Source: CAZRVH01 sp964624905
GTDB lineage: Bacteria; Patescibacteriota; Gracilibacteria; Peribacterales; Peribacteraceae
Assembly (NCBI GenBank): GCA_964624905.1
Contig: CAZUYK010000001.1
Coordinates: 1-64,000, forward strand
Direction: 5' to 3'
Length of the DNA: 64,000 nt
Shown one piece after another: positions 57,230-64,000 of this stretch; position 1 is the first letter of the stretch; every line of letters starts with the position of its first letter. Below the pieces are notes generated by a model, which did not search any database, was not told the DNA's origin, and was given only the letters and a program-made list of their open reading frames with translations. A program made the position numbers and the translations under genes.

Positions 57230-57934
57230 ATGCTTTCCATCGTCGCCACCCCTATCGGCAACCTGAAGGACATCACGCTGCGCGCCATCGAGACGCTGAC
57301 GAACGCCGCGGGCATCGTGTGCGAAGACACGCGCGTGACGGGGCACCTGCTGCATCAGCTGGATATCCCGAAGAAAGAGCTGATCGCGATGCACGGATAT
57401 TCGAACCCGAAGATCGTGGACGGGGTCATCGCACGGCTCCTTGCCGGCGAACACCTGGCACTCGTGAGCGATGCGGGGACACCCGGCATCAGCGACCCGG
57501 GCTACGCACTCGTGTCCAAGTGCCGCGAACACGGCATCATGATAGAAGTCATCCCCGGCGCAAGCGCCTTCCTCTCCGCGCTCAGCGTCAGCGGGTTGCC
57601 CATCAACCACTTCGTCTACCTTGGATTCCTGCCGATGAAGAAAGGACGCAAGCGCCTGCTCGCGAGTTTCGCGGAAACGGAAGAGACGATCGTCTTTTAC
57701 GAATCCGTCCATCGTATCGAAAAAACATTGAATGAACTGGCCGAGGCGTTGGCCGCGCAACCCGACCGCCCCGTGGTCATCGCCCGCGAACTGACGAAGA
57801 TGCACGAGGAAATCGTCCAAACGACGGTGTCGGGACTGGGTGACGTGGCGAAGAAGATCACGCAGAAGGGAGAGTTCGTGATCGTGATCGGGGCGATTCG
57901 CTTAAGGGGCGAGAACGAGGATATTGATAAATAA
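57230..57934 (+). CDS. rsmI: 16S rRNA 2'-O-ribose C1402 methyltransferase
   Basis: 234 aa from ATG 57230 (MLSIVATPIGNLKDITLRAI), the canonical RsmI start. SAM-binding tetrapyrrole-methylase fold: ATPIGNL, VCEDTRVTGHLL, LVSDAGTPGISDPG and LPINHFVYLGFLP are all family motifs. Methylates C1402 in the ribosomal P site. E. coli RsmI has ~285 residues; here the C-terminal domain is shorter. The promoter of the next gene lies in its last codons. Confidence 0.94.
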   Translation: MLSIVATPIGNLKDITLRAIETLTNAAGIVCEDTRVTGHLLHQLDIPKKELIAMHGYSNPKIVDGVIARLLAGEHLALVSDAGTPGISDPGYALVSKCREHGIMIEVIPGASAFLSALSVSGLPINHFVYLGFLPMKKGRKRLLASFAETEETIVFYESVHRIEKTLNELAEALAAQPDRPVVIARELTKMHEEIVQTTVSGLGDVAKKITQKGEFVIVIGAIRLRGENEDIDK

Positions 57935-57951
57935 GTAATAAGTTTTAAAAT
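57924..57951 (+). promoter_or_regulatory. Classical promoter TTGATA-16-TAAAAT (class B)
   Basis: -35 (57924-57929) overlaps the rsmI stop region, 16-base spacer, TAAAAT (57946-57951); leader of ~120 bases to ATG 58078. Confidence 0.6.
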
Positions 57952-57988
57952 AAGCGAAGTTCTTTCCACAACACGCTCTTCCTCATTG

Positions 57989-58056
57989 AACTTTTTTCAC
58001 CTGTCCCCTGTTCCAGCGGAGCTCTCCGCGCAGGCTGATAATTCGAAAAAAGTTCT
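57989..58056 (+). ncRNA. Structured 5' leader of the acetyltransferase gene
   Basis: Three nested stems: GAACTTTTTTC (57989-57999) with GAAAAAAGTTC (58046-58056), perfect 11 bp; inside it CCTG/CAGG and GCGGAG-CT-CTCCGC. The Shine-Dalgarno GGAAGGAG starts a few bases after the outer stem. Could be a riboswitch-like or protein-bound leader. Confidence 0.5.
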
Positions 58057-58077
58057 CATGCGGAAGGAGTCTACGGA

Positions 58078-58584
58078 ATGGCTCGCCCATTTCAGGCCGA
58101 TCGCTTTCATCTTCGTTGGATGATCCGTCGAGACTTGCACGAGGCATTGGAGATCGAATCCGAAGCGTTCGAGTTTCCCTGGAAAGAAGCAGACTTCAAG
58201 CGAGTGTGGAAGCAAAAAAATTGTATCGCGATGGTCGCCGAGCTTCACGACAAGGTCGCAGGTTACTGGTTCTATGAAGTGCACATGAATCGTTACCACA
58301 TCATCAACTTCGCCGTCGCAAAGGAACACCGGCGACGGGGCATCGGAACCTCAATGATGAACCATCAGGCTTGGAAATTGAGACCCGAAGGACGCAACCG
58401 TATCCAAGTGGAAGTGCGCGAAACAAACGTGACCGCACAAGTATTTTTCAGGTCCCTTGGATTTCGGGCGGTGTCGACCTTGTATGGGTACTGCCACGAG
58501 ACGGGAGAAGACGCCTACTCGATGTGGTATCGCTGTCGCGAAGAAATCCCGAAGAACGCCAACATGGCGCTATTCGCGAGATAG
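58078..58584 (+). CDS. GNAT N-acetyltransferase, RimI-like, class-B unit
   Basis: 168 aa. GNAT fold with acetyl-CoA loop VAKEHRRRGIGTSMMNHQ (R/Q-x-x-G-x-G/A). FEFPWKEADF near the start and VRETNVTAQVFFRSLGFRAV near the end are RimI-type motifs; RimI acetylates the N terminus of ribosomal protein S18 and, more broadly, other proteins. Shine-Dalgarno GGAAGGAG 8 bases before the ATG, unlike most genes here. Own promoter and structured leader. Confidence 0.85.
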   Translation: MARPFQADRFHLRWMIRRDLHEALEIESEAFEFPWKEADFKRVWKQKNCIAMVAELHDKVAGYWFYEVHMNRYHIINFAVAKEHRRRGIGTSMMNHQAWKLRPEGRNRIQVEVRETNVTAQVFFRSLGFRAVSTLYGYCHETGEDAYSMWYRCREEIPKNANMALFAR

Positions 58585-58719
58585 CAGGAAAACAACGGGC
58601 TTCGTAAGCGCGGCCCTGTCCGGACATTCCGGTATCCCAAACGGATGCCTAGTAGATTCCTTTCTTGGGTGGAGAACACTTCGTTGTCTCCTCCCATTTT
58701 TTTGTGCCGATGGATTTCA

Positions 58720-59949
58720 TTACGGCAACACCGATACGGGGTTGATGTTCGTTCCGTCCTTGATCACTTCGAAGTGCAGGTGCGCCGCCGTGGTCATGGG
58801 ACCTGCGCCGTGCGATCCGGGTTCGCCTCCTGACAGCGCCACGATGTCTCCTGCGGAGACCGTCTGACCCGGTGCGACGAGGAACTCGGACAAGTGTCCG
58901 TACAACGTGGCGTAACCGCCGCGGTGGCCGATCAAGAGATAGGAATACCCCGTCTTGCCGCCGTCACGCGCCAGGAAGACGATGCCGTCCGCAGCAGCAG
59001 CGACCGGCGTCCCCTGTCCCACGACGATATCGGTACCGAAGTGATCCACCCCGAAATGCTTTTTGTACGCGGCGTTTTTGAATCCCGCGGACACGGGACC
59101 GTACACCGGCCATGCGAAGGACGGCGTGGCGCTCGCGGCCGCATGCATCGCGATGTCCTCGCGGTCCAGAAGCCCCTTCTTGATGAGCTCCCGCTGGGCG
59201 CGGACACGGAGCGTCTCGTCGATGCGGGCGAGCTCGCCCTGCAGGCGAAGCACTTCGCCATGAACCTCTTTCATGATCGATTTGATCTCTTCAAGCTCCT
59301 GTTCGCTGACGGCAACGAGACGTTCTGCCTTCTTGTATTCCTGCACGGCCGCCACGTACTCCGCGATCGTGCCGTCGCGCTTGGCGATCAATGTTTCCTC
59401 CTCAGTCAGGGCGCGGTACCCCGCGTTCAGGTCTTTCAGGTACTGGATCTGCCGAACGATCTTGGCGCGCAGCGAGTTGCTGTCCGGGCTGCCGCGCATG
59501 GCATCCAAGATGGCTTGCCCCGCGTTCTGGAGCTTGCCTTCCGCAAGGACACGGAAGTGCTCCTTGGTCAGGCGAGTCAGGACCGTCTCTTCGCGGCGGA
59601 TGACTGATTGCAGCGCGACGGAGCCAGTGAAGGACAGATCATATTTCCTCTTCACCTGGTCCGACACTCGGCGAAGCGCCAGGATGCGGATGCGTTGGCT
59701 GCGTTTCTCGGTTTCCAAAGTCGCGATTTTCTTCTCCATGGCCTCCTTCGTCTTCTCACCCTTCGTACTCATGGACACGAGGCTGCTGCGCCTCTTGTAA
59801 TCGCCCACGGCATCGTTGATGGCCGAGTTCAGATCCTCCTTCAAGGCGTCGCGTTCCACGAAGGACACCGCGGCGGGAACATGCCTGGCCAGGGGCGTAA
59901 GCATCGCGAAGGCAAACAGGGCGAGGAAGATCTTTTTGTGTGTATGCAT
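58720..59949 (-). CDS. M23 (LytM/EnvC-like) peptidase with coiled coil
   Basis: 409 aa. Signal peptide (KKIFLALFAFAMLTPLARHV, cut near VPAA). Residues ~35-255 form a long coiled coil (EKKIATLETEKRSQRIRILA, SEQELEEIKSIMKEVHGEVL). The M23 domain begins at ~275 (FAWPVYGPVSAGFKN): zinc ligands in HFGVDHFGTD and HLHFEV, and GHRGGYATLYGHLSE between. Such proteins cut peptidoglycan cross-bridges or activate amidases at division. The first ligand is Asp/His of GVDHFGTD, so the site looks active rather than EnvC-dead. A TATAAT box ends 11 bases before the ATG. Confidence 0.92.
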   Translation of the reverse strand: MHTHKKIFLALFAFAMLTPLARHVPAAVSFVERDALKEDLNSAINDAVGDYKRRSSLVSMSTKGEKTKEAMEKKIATLETEKRSQRIRILALRRVSDQVKRKYDLSFTGSVALQSVIRREETVLTRLTKEHFRVLAEGKLQNAGQAILDAMRGSPDSNSLRAKIVRQIQYLKDLNAGYRALTEEETLIAKRDGTIAEYVAAVQEYKKAERLVAVSEQELEEIKSIMKEVHGEVLRLQGELARIDETLRVRAQRELIKKGLLDREDIAMHAAASATPSFAWPVYGPVSAGFKNAAYKKHFGVDHFGTDIVVGQGTPVAAAADGIVFLARDGGKTGYSYLLIGHRGGYATLYGHLSEFLVAPGQTVSAGDIVALSGGEPGSHGAGPMTTAAHLHFEVIKDGTNINPVSVLP

Positions 59950-59960
59950 GTTTCGAAAAT

Positions 59961-59966
59961 ATTATA
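59961..59966 (-). promoter_or_regulatory. Extended -10 TGG-TATAAT, leaderless type
   Basis: Minus strand TATAAT ends 11 bases before ATG 59949 of the M23 peptidase gene. Confidence 0.65.
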
Positions 59967-60055
59967 CCATATTCATGAAAAAATTGGAAGCCTTCCTGTG
60001 CGTAAAACCGCTAGGAATCATGCGTTTTGATGCAAGACAATGCCTCCTCATTTGG

Positions 60056-60061
60056 TATGCT
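60056..60061 (+). promoter_or_regulatory. -10 box TATGCT of ruvA, leaderless type
   Basis: TATGCT ends 7 bases before ATG 60069, the canonical RuvA start, and lies downstream of the alternative in-frame start at 60027. Confidence 0.6.
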
Positions 60062-60068
60062 CCGGAGC

Positions 60069-60647
60069 ATGATCGCCCACCTCCGCGGAACCGTCACCAA
60101 AGGCATGCCAGGCGAATGCTCCCTGGACGTACACGGAGTGGGATACCGCGTCACCATCCCGACGAACACGTGGGACGAACTCGTCGAGGGAGTCGACACT
60201 ATGCTGTGGATTTCCACCTACGTCCGCGAGGACAGGCTGGAGCTCTACGGGTTCGCCGACGCAGAAACGCGCCTGCTCTTCGAACAGTGCATCGGCATGT
60301 CCGGCGTGGGTCCCAAAATGGGCATGGAGCTGTGCGCGGTACCGCGCAACCTCTTGCTGCAAGCCGTGAACGAGAACGATCCGGGAATCCTGAGAAGCGT
60401 GAAAGGAGTGGGCGGCAAGACAGCCGAGAAACTGCTGGTGGAACTGAAGTCCCTCGTCGACAAAGCTCCGTCGCTCTTCGCGACCAAGGACGCCCAGCCG
60501 ATGGGAGCCGCATACGACCGTGATACCATCGAGGCGCTCGTGCAGCTCGGCTACGCGACGCAGGACATCCTCAAGGTCCTCAAGGGCCTCCCGAAGGACC
60601 TTCCCACCACCGAAGCGCGCGTCACCGCGGCCTTGCGGAATTTGTAA
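60069..60647 (+). CDS. ruvA: Holliday junction branch migration protein RuvA
   Basis: 192 aa from ATG 60069 (MIAHLRGTVTKGMPGECSLD), matching RuvA starts elsewhere. OB fold (VHGVGYRVTIPTNTW, VREDRLELYGFADAETRLLF), tandem helix-hairpin-helix (CIGMSGVGPKMGMELC, VKGVGGKTAEKLLVEL) and C-terminal domain III that contacts RuvB (DTIEALVQLGYATQDILKVL). RuvA tetramers hold the Holliday junction. ruvB and ruvC are not adjacent. Confidence 0.96.
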   Translation: MIAHLRGTVTKGMPGECSLDVHGVGYRVTIPTNTWDELVEGVDTMLWISTYVREDRLELYGFADAETRLLFEQCIGMSGVGPKMGMELCAVPRNLLLQAVNENDPGILRSVKGVGGKTAEKLLVELKSLVDKAPSLFATKDAQPMGAAYDRDTIEALVQLGYATQDILKVLKGLPKDLPTTEARVTAALRNL

Positions 60648-60694
60648 AAAGAGTAAAAGATTCCACCCCAACCCTAATCCTAACCCTACTCCTC

Positions 60695-61978
60695 GTGCTT
60701 CACATCGACCCCACCGCCAGTCTCGCGAAGATCATCACGCCGTCCGCCGGCATCCCGGACCAGGAATTCCTGGCGATGGCGCAAACCATGCGCCGCGTGA
60801 TCGCGGACGTGCAGGGCGAAGCCCAGAAAGGTTCTCATGCATGGCTCCAGGACCCGTACAACGACGCATTGGTACTGCGCATCAAGGATTTGGCGAAGCG
60901 CATGAAAACCGAACGCATCCAAACGGTATTGTGGATCGGCATCGGGGGCAGCGGACTCGGTCCGCGCGTCATACAGGAGGTCTTCGAAACGCCGGACACG
61001 CCCGAGTTCATCGTCGTCGACACCATCGATCCTTCCACACTGGAACTCTACAGCCGCATCCTGGATTGGAAGACGACGATGCTCGTGGTAGTAAGCAAAT
61101 CCGGAAACACGTTGGAATCCATGGGCGCGTTCCACTACTACTGGAGGGAAATGAAACGCGTGCGCGGAAGCAGGGCGAAGGATTTCACGATCGCCGTAAC
61201 GGATCCGGAGACCGGTCCGTTGCATGATTTCGCGGAAGACGAAGGCATTGAAATATTGCCGATCCCCACGGCGGTCGGCGGACGCTACAGCATCTTCACG
61301 CCGGTGGGCCTGCTGCCGCTGGCACTGCTGGGCGCGGACCTGGACGCGTTCATCGAAGGCGCGCGCGACATGGAAGCATCCATCTGGAACGAGAACCTGG
61401 AAGAAAACCCGGCCGCCTTGCTGGCCGGTATGCAGTTCCTGCTGGATACGAAGCGCGGCTACCTGATGCGCGTCATCATGCCCTACAGCAACCGCCTGCA
61501 ATCGCTGGCACGCTGGAATCAACAGCTCGTGGCGGAGAGCCTGGGTAAGAACGAGGTGATGAACCCCTTCCCCATCGCGGCCATCGGCACGCAGGACCAG
61601 CACTCCCTCCTCCAGCAATGGATGCAGGGACCGAAAAAATGCTGGCACCTGTTCATCAAGGAAATCGAAAAGCCACGCGTCACGGTGCCGAAGGACATCG
61701 GCGCCCCCTTCGATTTCATCGCCGGAAAGAGCTTCGGACAGGTGCTGGACGCGTTCCTGGACGGCACGGCGCGGGGACTCACGAGCGTGAAACGCGCCCA
61801 CATCACCATGAGCGTCACGCGCATCGACGAGTACCACCTGGGACAAATCTTCCTGTGCTTCATGGCCGAAGTCGTCTTCTTGGGAAAGCTCTACCGCATC
61901 GATCCCTACGGACAGCCGGGAGTGGAAATGAGCAAGACGATCGCGAAGGAAATCCTGACGCACGGCCGTCCTGAATAG
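60695..61978 (+). CDS. pgi: Glucose-6-phosphate isomerase
   Basis: 427 aa (short bacterial form). Start is GTG 60695 (MLHIDPTASLAKIITPSAGI). SIS-fold enzyme interconverting glucose-6-P and fructose-6-P: VLWIGIGGSGLGPRVIQEVF, VVVSKSGNTLESMGAF, GGRYSIFTPVGLLPLALLGA and DQHSLLQQWMQGPKKCW are conserved; catalytic Glu/His lie in these. Links glucan breakdown (glgP, GH15) to glycolysis. 47 bases after ruvA; no terminator between. Confidence 0.95.
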   Translation: MLHIDPTASLAKIITPSAGIPDQEFLAMAQTMRRVIADVQGEAQKGSHAWLQDPYNDALVLRIKDLAKRMKTERIQTVLWIGIGGSGLGPRVIQEVFETPDTPEFIVVDTIDPSTLELYSRILDWKTTMLVVVSKSGNTLESMGAFHYYWREMKRVRGSRAKDFTIAVTDPETGPLHDFAEDEGIEILPIPTAVGGRYSIFTPVGLLPLALLGADLDAFIEGARDMEASIWNENLEENPAALLAGMQFLLDTKRGYLMRVIMPYSNRLQSLARWNQQLVAESLGKNEVMNPFPIAAIGTQDQHSLLQQWMQGPKKCWHLFIKEIEKPRVTVPKDIGAPFDFIAGKSFGQVLDAFLDGTARGLTSVKRAHITMSVTRIDEYHLGQIFLCFMAEVVFLGKLYRIDPYGQPGVEMSKTIAKEILTHGRPE

Positions 61979-62038
61979 GAGCAAGGAATCCCCTCCGATT
62001 TGTACAGTTTTCTTTCTTCCCCGATCGTCGGCGGACGC

Positions 62039-62044
62039 TATACT
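62039..62044 (+). promoter_or_regulatory. -10 box TATACT of trxA
   Basis: TATACT 27 bases before ATG 62072; C-rich leader without Shine-Dalgarno site. Confidence 0.5.
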
Positions 62045-62071
62045 TTCACCCGTCACTTTCCCCACCCGCCC

Positions 62072-62395
62072 ATGGCACATGAGACCTCCGACAGCACCTT
62101 CGAAAACGACGTCGTGAAATCGGCATTGCCTGTGTTGATCGACTTTTGGGCTCCGTGGTGCGGTCCGTGCAAGGCGATGAACCCCGCCATGGAAGAATTG
62201 GCGAAGGAGTACGAAGGTAAAATGAACATCGTGAAGATGAACGTGGACGAGAACATGGAAGTACCGGGAAGGCACAACGTCATGAGCATCCCGACCTTCG
62301 TCATCTACAAAGACGGCAAGATCGTTTCGCAATTCGTCGGCGCCCGTTCCAAGGGCGAGATGCAAAAGGAAATGGACGCAGTTCTCTCTGCATGA
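62072..62395 (+). CDS. trxA: Thioredoxin
   Basis: 107 aa from ATG 62072 (MAHETSDSTFENDVVKSALP). Redox motif WAPWCGPCKAMNPAMEELAK; cis-Pro in VMSIPTFVIYKDGKI; G at the end GARSKGEM. Cytoplasmic, standard length. It keeps Cys enzymes reduced. The stop overlaps the next start (ATGA). Confidence 0.95.
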   Translation: MAHETSDSTFENDVVKSALPVLIDFWAPWCGPCKAMNPAMEELAKEYEGKMNIVKMNVDENMEVPGRHNVMSIPTFVIYKDGKIVSQFVGARSKGEMQKEMDAVLSA

Positions 62396-62649
62396 AGTTC
62401 CTCTTCGGAATCATCGGGCTTGTGGGATCCTTCTTCATCCTGAAGTTCCGCGAATACATCGGGGACATGATCGGCGATGCCGATTGGATGCGCTACGTGG
62501 GAGGCCCTTACAACCTGGTTGCACTGGTGGCGCTCTTCATTTTCTTCTGGAGCATCGCCGCCATGACGGGCACGGAAGACGTCTTCGTGCGCCCCATACT
62601 GTGGTTGTTTCCGGGGGGAAGGGGCGGACAGGCGGTGGATGCGTTTTGA
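62392..62649 (+). CDS. Small two-span membrane protein, 85 aa
   Basis: TM1 at residues ~3-19 (FLFGIIGLVGSFFILKF) and TM2 at ~42-60 (NLVALVALFIFFWSIAAM), with an acidic/aromatic loop between (REYIGDMIGDADWMRYVGGP). Short Gly-rich end. No family recognised. It overlaps trxA by 4 bases and so is coupled to it. Confidence 0.72.
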   Translation: MKFLFGIIGLVGSFFILKFREYIGDMIGDADWMRYVGGPYNLVALVALFIFFWSIAAMTGTEDVFVRPILWLFPGGRGGQAVDAF

Positions 62650-62716
62650 TATCCAAAGCGAAATACTGCGCTTTCCTTAGGAAGGTTCTTTCATTATCCT
62701 AGGCGGGCTCTCTGAT

Positions 62717-62791
62717 GGTGCCGTAGCCAAGTAGTAAGGCAAGGGACTGCAAATCCCTCATACGCGGGTGCGATCCCCGCCGGCACCTCCA
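62717..62791 (+). tRNA. tRNA-Cys (anticodon GCA), CCA encoded
   Basis: Acceptor GGTGCCG/CGGCACC, anticodon arm AGGGA-CTGCAAA-TCCCT (GCA), T arm GGGTGCGATCCCC, T73 and CCA. Confidence 0.94.
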
Positions 62792-62878
62792 AATTGAATT
62801 GAGCCATCGCGGAAATCTGCTATTCTCGCGCGGACCAGGAAGGACATTAACATCATCGCATACCAAATTCCCACACGT

Positions 62879-62954
62879 GGGGCTGTAGCTCAGTTGGTAG
62901 AGCATCTGATTTGCAATCAGAGGGTCAGGAGTTCGAATCTCCTCAGCTCCACCA
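62879..62954 (+). tRNA. tRNA-Ala (anticodon TGC), CCA encoded
   Basis: Acceptor GGGGCTG/CAGCTCC (one G-U), D arm AGCTCAGTTGGTAGAGC, anticodon arm TCTGA-TTTGCAA-TCAGA (TGC), T arm GTTCGAATC, A73 and CCA. Confidence 0.96.
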
Positions 62955-62975
62955 TTTTGACATACCCAACACGAA

Positions 62976-63536
62976 TCACTGCGCGGTCGGCTTCACGAAT
63001 GTGACACTCTTCAGGATCAGCAGGATTTGTCCTTCCAATGCCTTTTCGACCGTGAGGGGGGTGGCTGCCGTAAAGCTGTACCCGGCGGCTCCCGCGACCG
63101 CGCTGAGCTGATAGAAGCGCGACTTCGGTTCGTCCGTTTTCGGCTGCGCGGAGAAGATGTGCACGTTCACGTCCTGACCGTCGATCTTCACCTTCTGCTT
63201 GTCGATTTCGGCGTATCCCGGAAGCGTTTTCACGGACACGATGCTGGCATCGCTATACTGAACGGAGGTCATTTCCTCGTTCAAAGCCTCGCGCGTCGCG
63301 GTGATGATGGGATACTGACCGGCCACTGGCGCATCCGCCTGGAACGCGACCAATACCTCGGCGGGCGCGCCGCGGAGGTCCAGGTTCGTACGATCCAGCA
63401 CATGCCATCCGTCCGGAAGACAGGTACCGACCGTACCGTCCCAATATTGCTGCGAGCAGGTAACGGCGACCGTCGAACCGCCGCAAGCGGCGAGGGCGAA
63501 GGAAAGAGCCAGGGAAAGGAGAATCGGGCGCTTCAT
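62976..63536 (-). CDS. Lipoprotein of unknown function, 186 aa
   Basis: Lipoprotein signal MKRPILLSLALSFALAACGG (lipobox LAAC). Mature part begins with a Cys pair (VTCSQQYWDGTVGTCLPDGW, probable disulfide) and has PsbP-like strand order (GWHVLDRTNLDLRG, VNVHIFSAQPKTDEPKSRFY, AAGYSFTAATPLTVEKALEG). Similar small secreted folds occur in the lipoprotein at 45523-46239. No function can be given. Confidence 0.72.
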   Translation of the reverse strand: MKRPILLSLALSFALAACGGSTVAVTCSQQYWDGTVGTCLPDGWHVLDRTNLDLRGAPAEVLVAFQADAPVAGQYPIITATREALNEEMTSVQYSDASIVSVKTLPGYAEIDKQKVKIDGQDVNVHIFSAQPKTDEPKSRFYQLSAVAGAAGYSFTAATPLTVEKALEGQILLILKSVTFVKPTAQ

Positions 63537-63674
63537 AGATGGGAAGGGATGACACGTGAACAGGCCTATAACCTATCACCGATCACCTAAAACCTTAGAA
63601 CATCTACCCTAGACAAAACATGTAATTGAATTCTGATATACGCCCATATCATTGAGCAAATACCCGATTCGTGC

Positions 63675-63680
63675 TACAAT
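63675..63680 (+). promoter_or_regulatory. Extended -10 TGC-TACAAT, leaderless type
   Basis: GTGC-TACAAT ends 12 bases before ATG 63693. Confidence 0.55.
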
Positions 63681-63692
63681 AATCAGAAATCT

Positions 63693-64000
63693 ATGAAACA
63701 CACAAAACACACCGTCTCCGCTTTACTCATCGTCGTCCTGACGCTCACCCCCCTCTCGGCAATCGCCCAAGGAGGAGCTGAACTGATCGTGGACGACTCC
63801 ATCGCGGGCATCGGCACGCTGGTGGACGCGCATGGCGCGCAAGGCAGCGAAGCGACGCTGGTGGTGCAGTCGCCCGACGGCGATAAGAAGAGCGTGCGCA
63901 TGCCGCTGCAGAACGGAGCGGGCTCCATGACGATCCCGGGGTCATTGACCCGGACCGCCGGAACCTATCGCATCGCTTTGACGCAGGACGGCGAAACCAT
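63693..64000 (+). CDS. Secreted beta-sandwich (Ig-like) protein, 3' truncated by window
   Basis: 102 codons, open to the window end. Signal peptide MKHTKHTVSALLIVVLTLTP, cut near AIA. The mature part (ELIVDDSIAGIGTLVDAHGA, SEATLVVQSPDGDKKSVRMP, TRTAGTYRIALTQDGET) has the strand pattern of an Ig/FN3-like adhesion domain, probably the first of several repeats. Confidence 0.75.
   Translation, partial: MKHTKHTVSALLIVVLTLTPLSAIAQGGAELIVDDSIAGIGTLVDAHGAQGSEATLVVQSPDGDKKSVRMPLQNGAGSMTIPGSLTRTAGTYRIALTQDGET

Noticed and set aside
60686..62365. Long minus-strand ORF (559 codons) over pgi and trxA
   Set aside because: It is the antisense shadow of two certain genes in GC-rich DNA; its translation is rich in His/Arg/Val with no domain. 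The same holds for long antisense frames over glyA (46405-47598), gyrA (53831-55165), glgP (17166-18254), the ATPase (49985-51280) and the GH15 gene (32871-33797).

Overview
Organism. The window looks like a chromosomal scaffold (one 10-base N gap) of an uncultured Candidate Phyla Radiation / Patescibacteria bacterium. Peribacteria-like (Peregrinibacteria) lineages fit best, but that is inference from gene content and base composition, not a database match. Reasons: compact single-copy housekeeping genes, many small lipoproteins and secreted proteins of unknown function, a large type IV secretion-like ATPase with no other conjugation genes, a DnaX without its zinc module, a short HrcA, and short forms of glycogen enzymes. 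UGA is a normal stop codon. No CRISPR array, insertion sequence, integrase or rRNA gene was seen.

Layout. 1-6.5 kb: end of rpsA, a HAD phosphatase, a HIT protein, a GT2 glycosyltransferase, yidD, tRNA-Gly with a nucleotidyltransferase-fold gene directly behind it, and VOC and DUF1905 proteins. 6.5-16.7 kb: a VIT1/CCC1 transporter, a set of GT-C-like membrane proteins, a multicopper oxidase lipoprotein and a PQQ-type sugar dehydrogenase lipoprotein. 16.8-27.2 kb: glgP, then a tightly packed cell-surface glycan operon (GT4-pyruvyltransferase fusion, flippase, large GT-C protein, anchored beta-rich protein, GT2). 27.2-27.8 kb: a structured non-coding RNA. 27.8-33.6 kb: a lysine-rich protein, a GlsB-like protein and an alpha-glucan operon (GT4/5 synthase, GH57, GH15). 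33.7-46.2 kb: secreted protein, YgjP-like peptidase, Maf, trpS, RluA-type synthase, tRNA-Val and a remnant of it, dcd, DsbA-like lipoprotein, dnaX, 5-formyl-THF cyclo-ligase. 46.4-52.3 kb: glyA, a second copy of the RNA element, dgkA, the T4SS-like ATPase, hrcA with a CIRCE operator, rpmE. 52.3-64 kb: gyrA (split by the gap), rsmI, an acetyltransferase, an M23 peptidase, ruvA, pgi, trxA, tRNA-Cys, tRNA-Ala and more secreted proteins.

Expression logic. Two gene classes stand out. Class A (most housekeeping genes, at least 21 here) has a TATAAT/TACACT-type -10 box ending only 6-12 bases before the start codon, no clear -35 box and no Shine-Dalgarno site. These should give leaderless or nearly leaderless mRNAs, and the box picks the right start codon for ruvA, trpS, rsmI and dgkA. 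Class B (six scattered genes at 38.1, 39.5, 52.4, 55.9, 56.7 and 58.1 kb) has a TTGnnn -35 box, a 16-17 base spacer, a -10 box and a 30-110 base leader, mostly with hairpins. All but one have a clear Shine-Dalgarno site, and nearly all have their own terminator. They look like self-contained acquired units.

Most interesting signals: the paired structured RNAs at 27.2-27.8 and 47.8-48.0 kb, which share a closing stem and two conserved boxes; an 87-base dispersed structured repeat with a compensatory base-pair change; two ORFs that begin 3 and 9 bases after the CCA end of a tRNA, one of them a 40-residue membrane/glycine/polylysine microprotein; and an unexplained insert with a recoded duplication in gyrA beside the gap.
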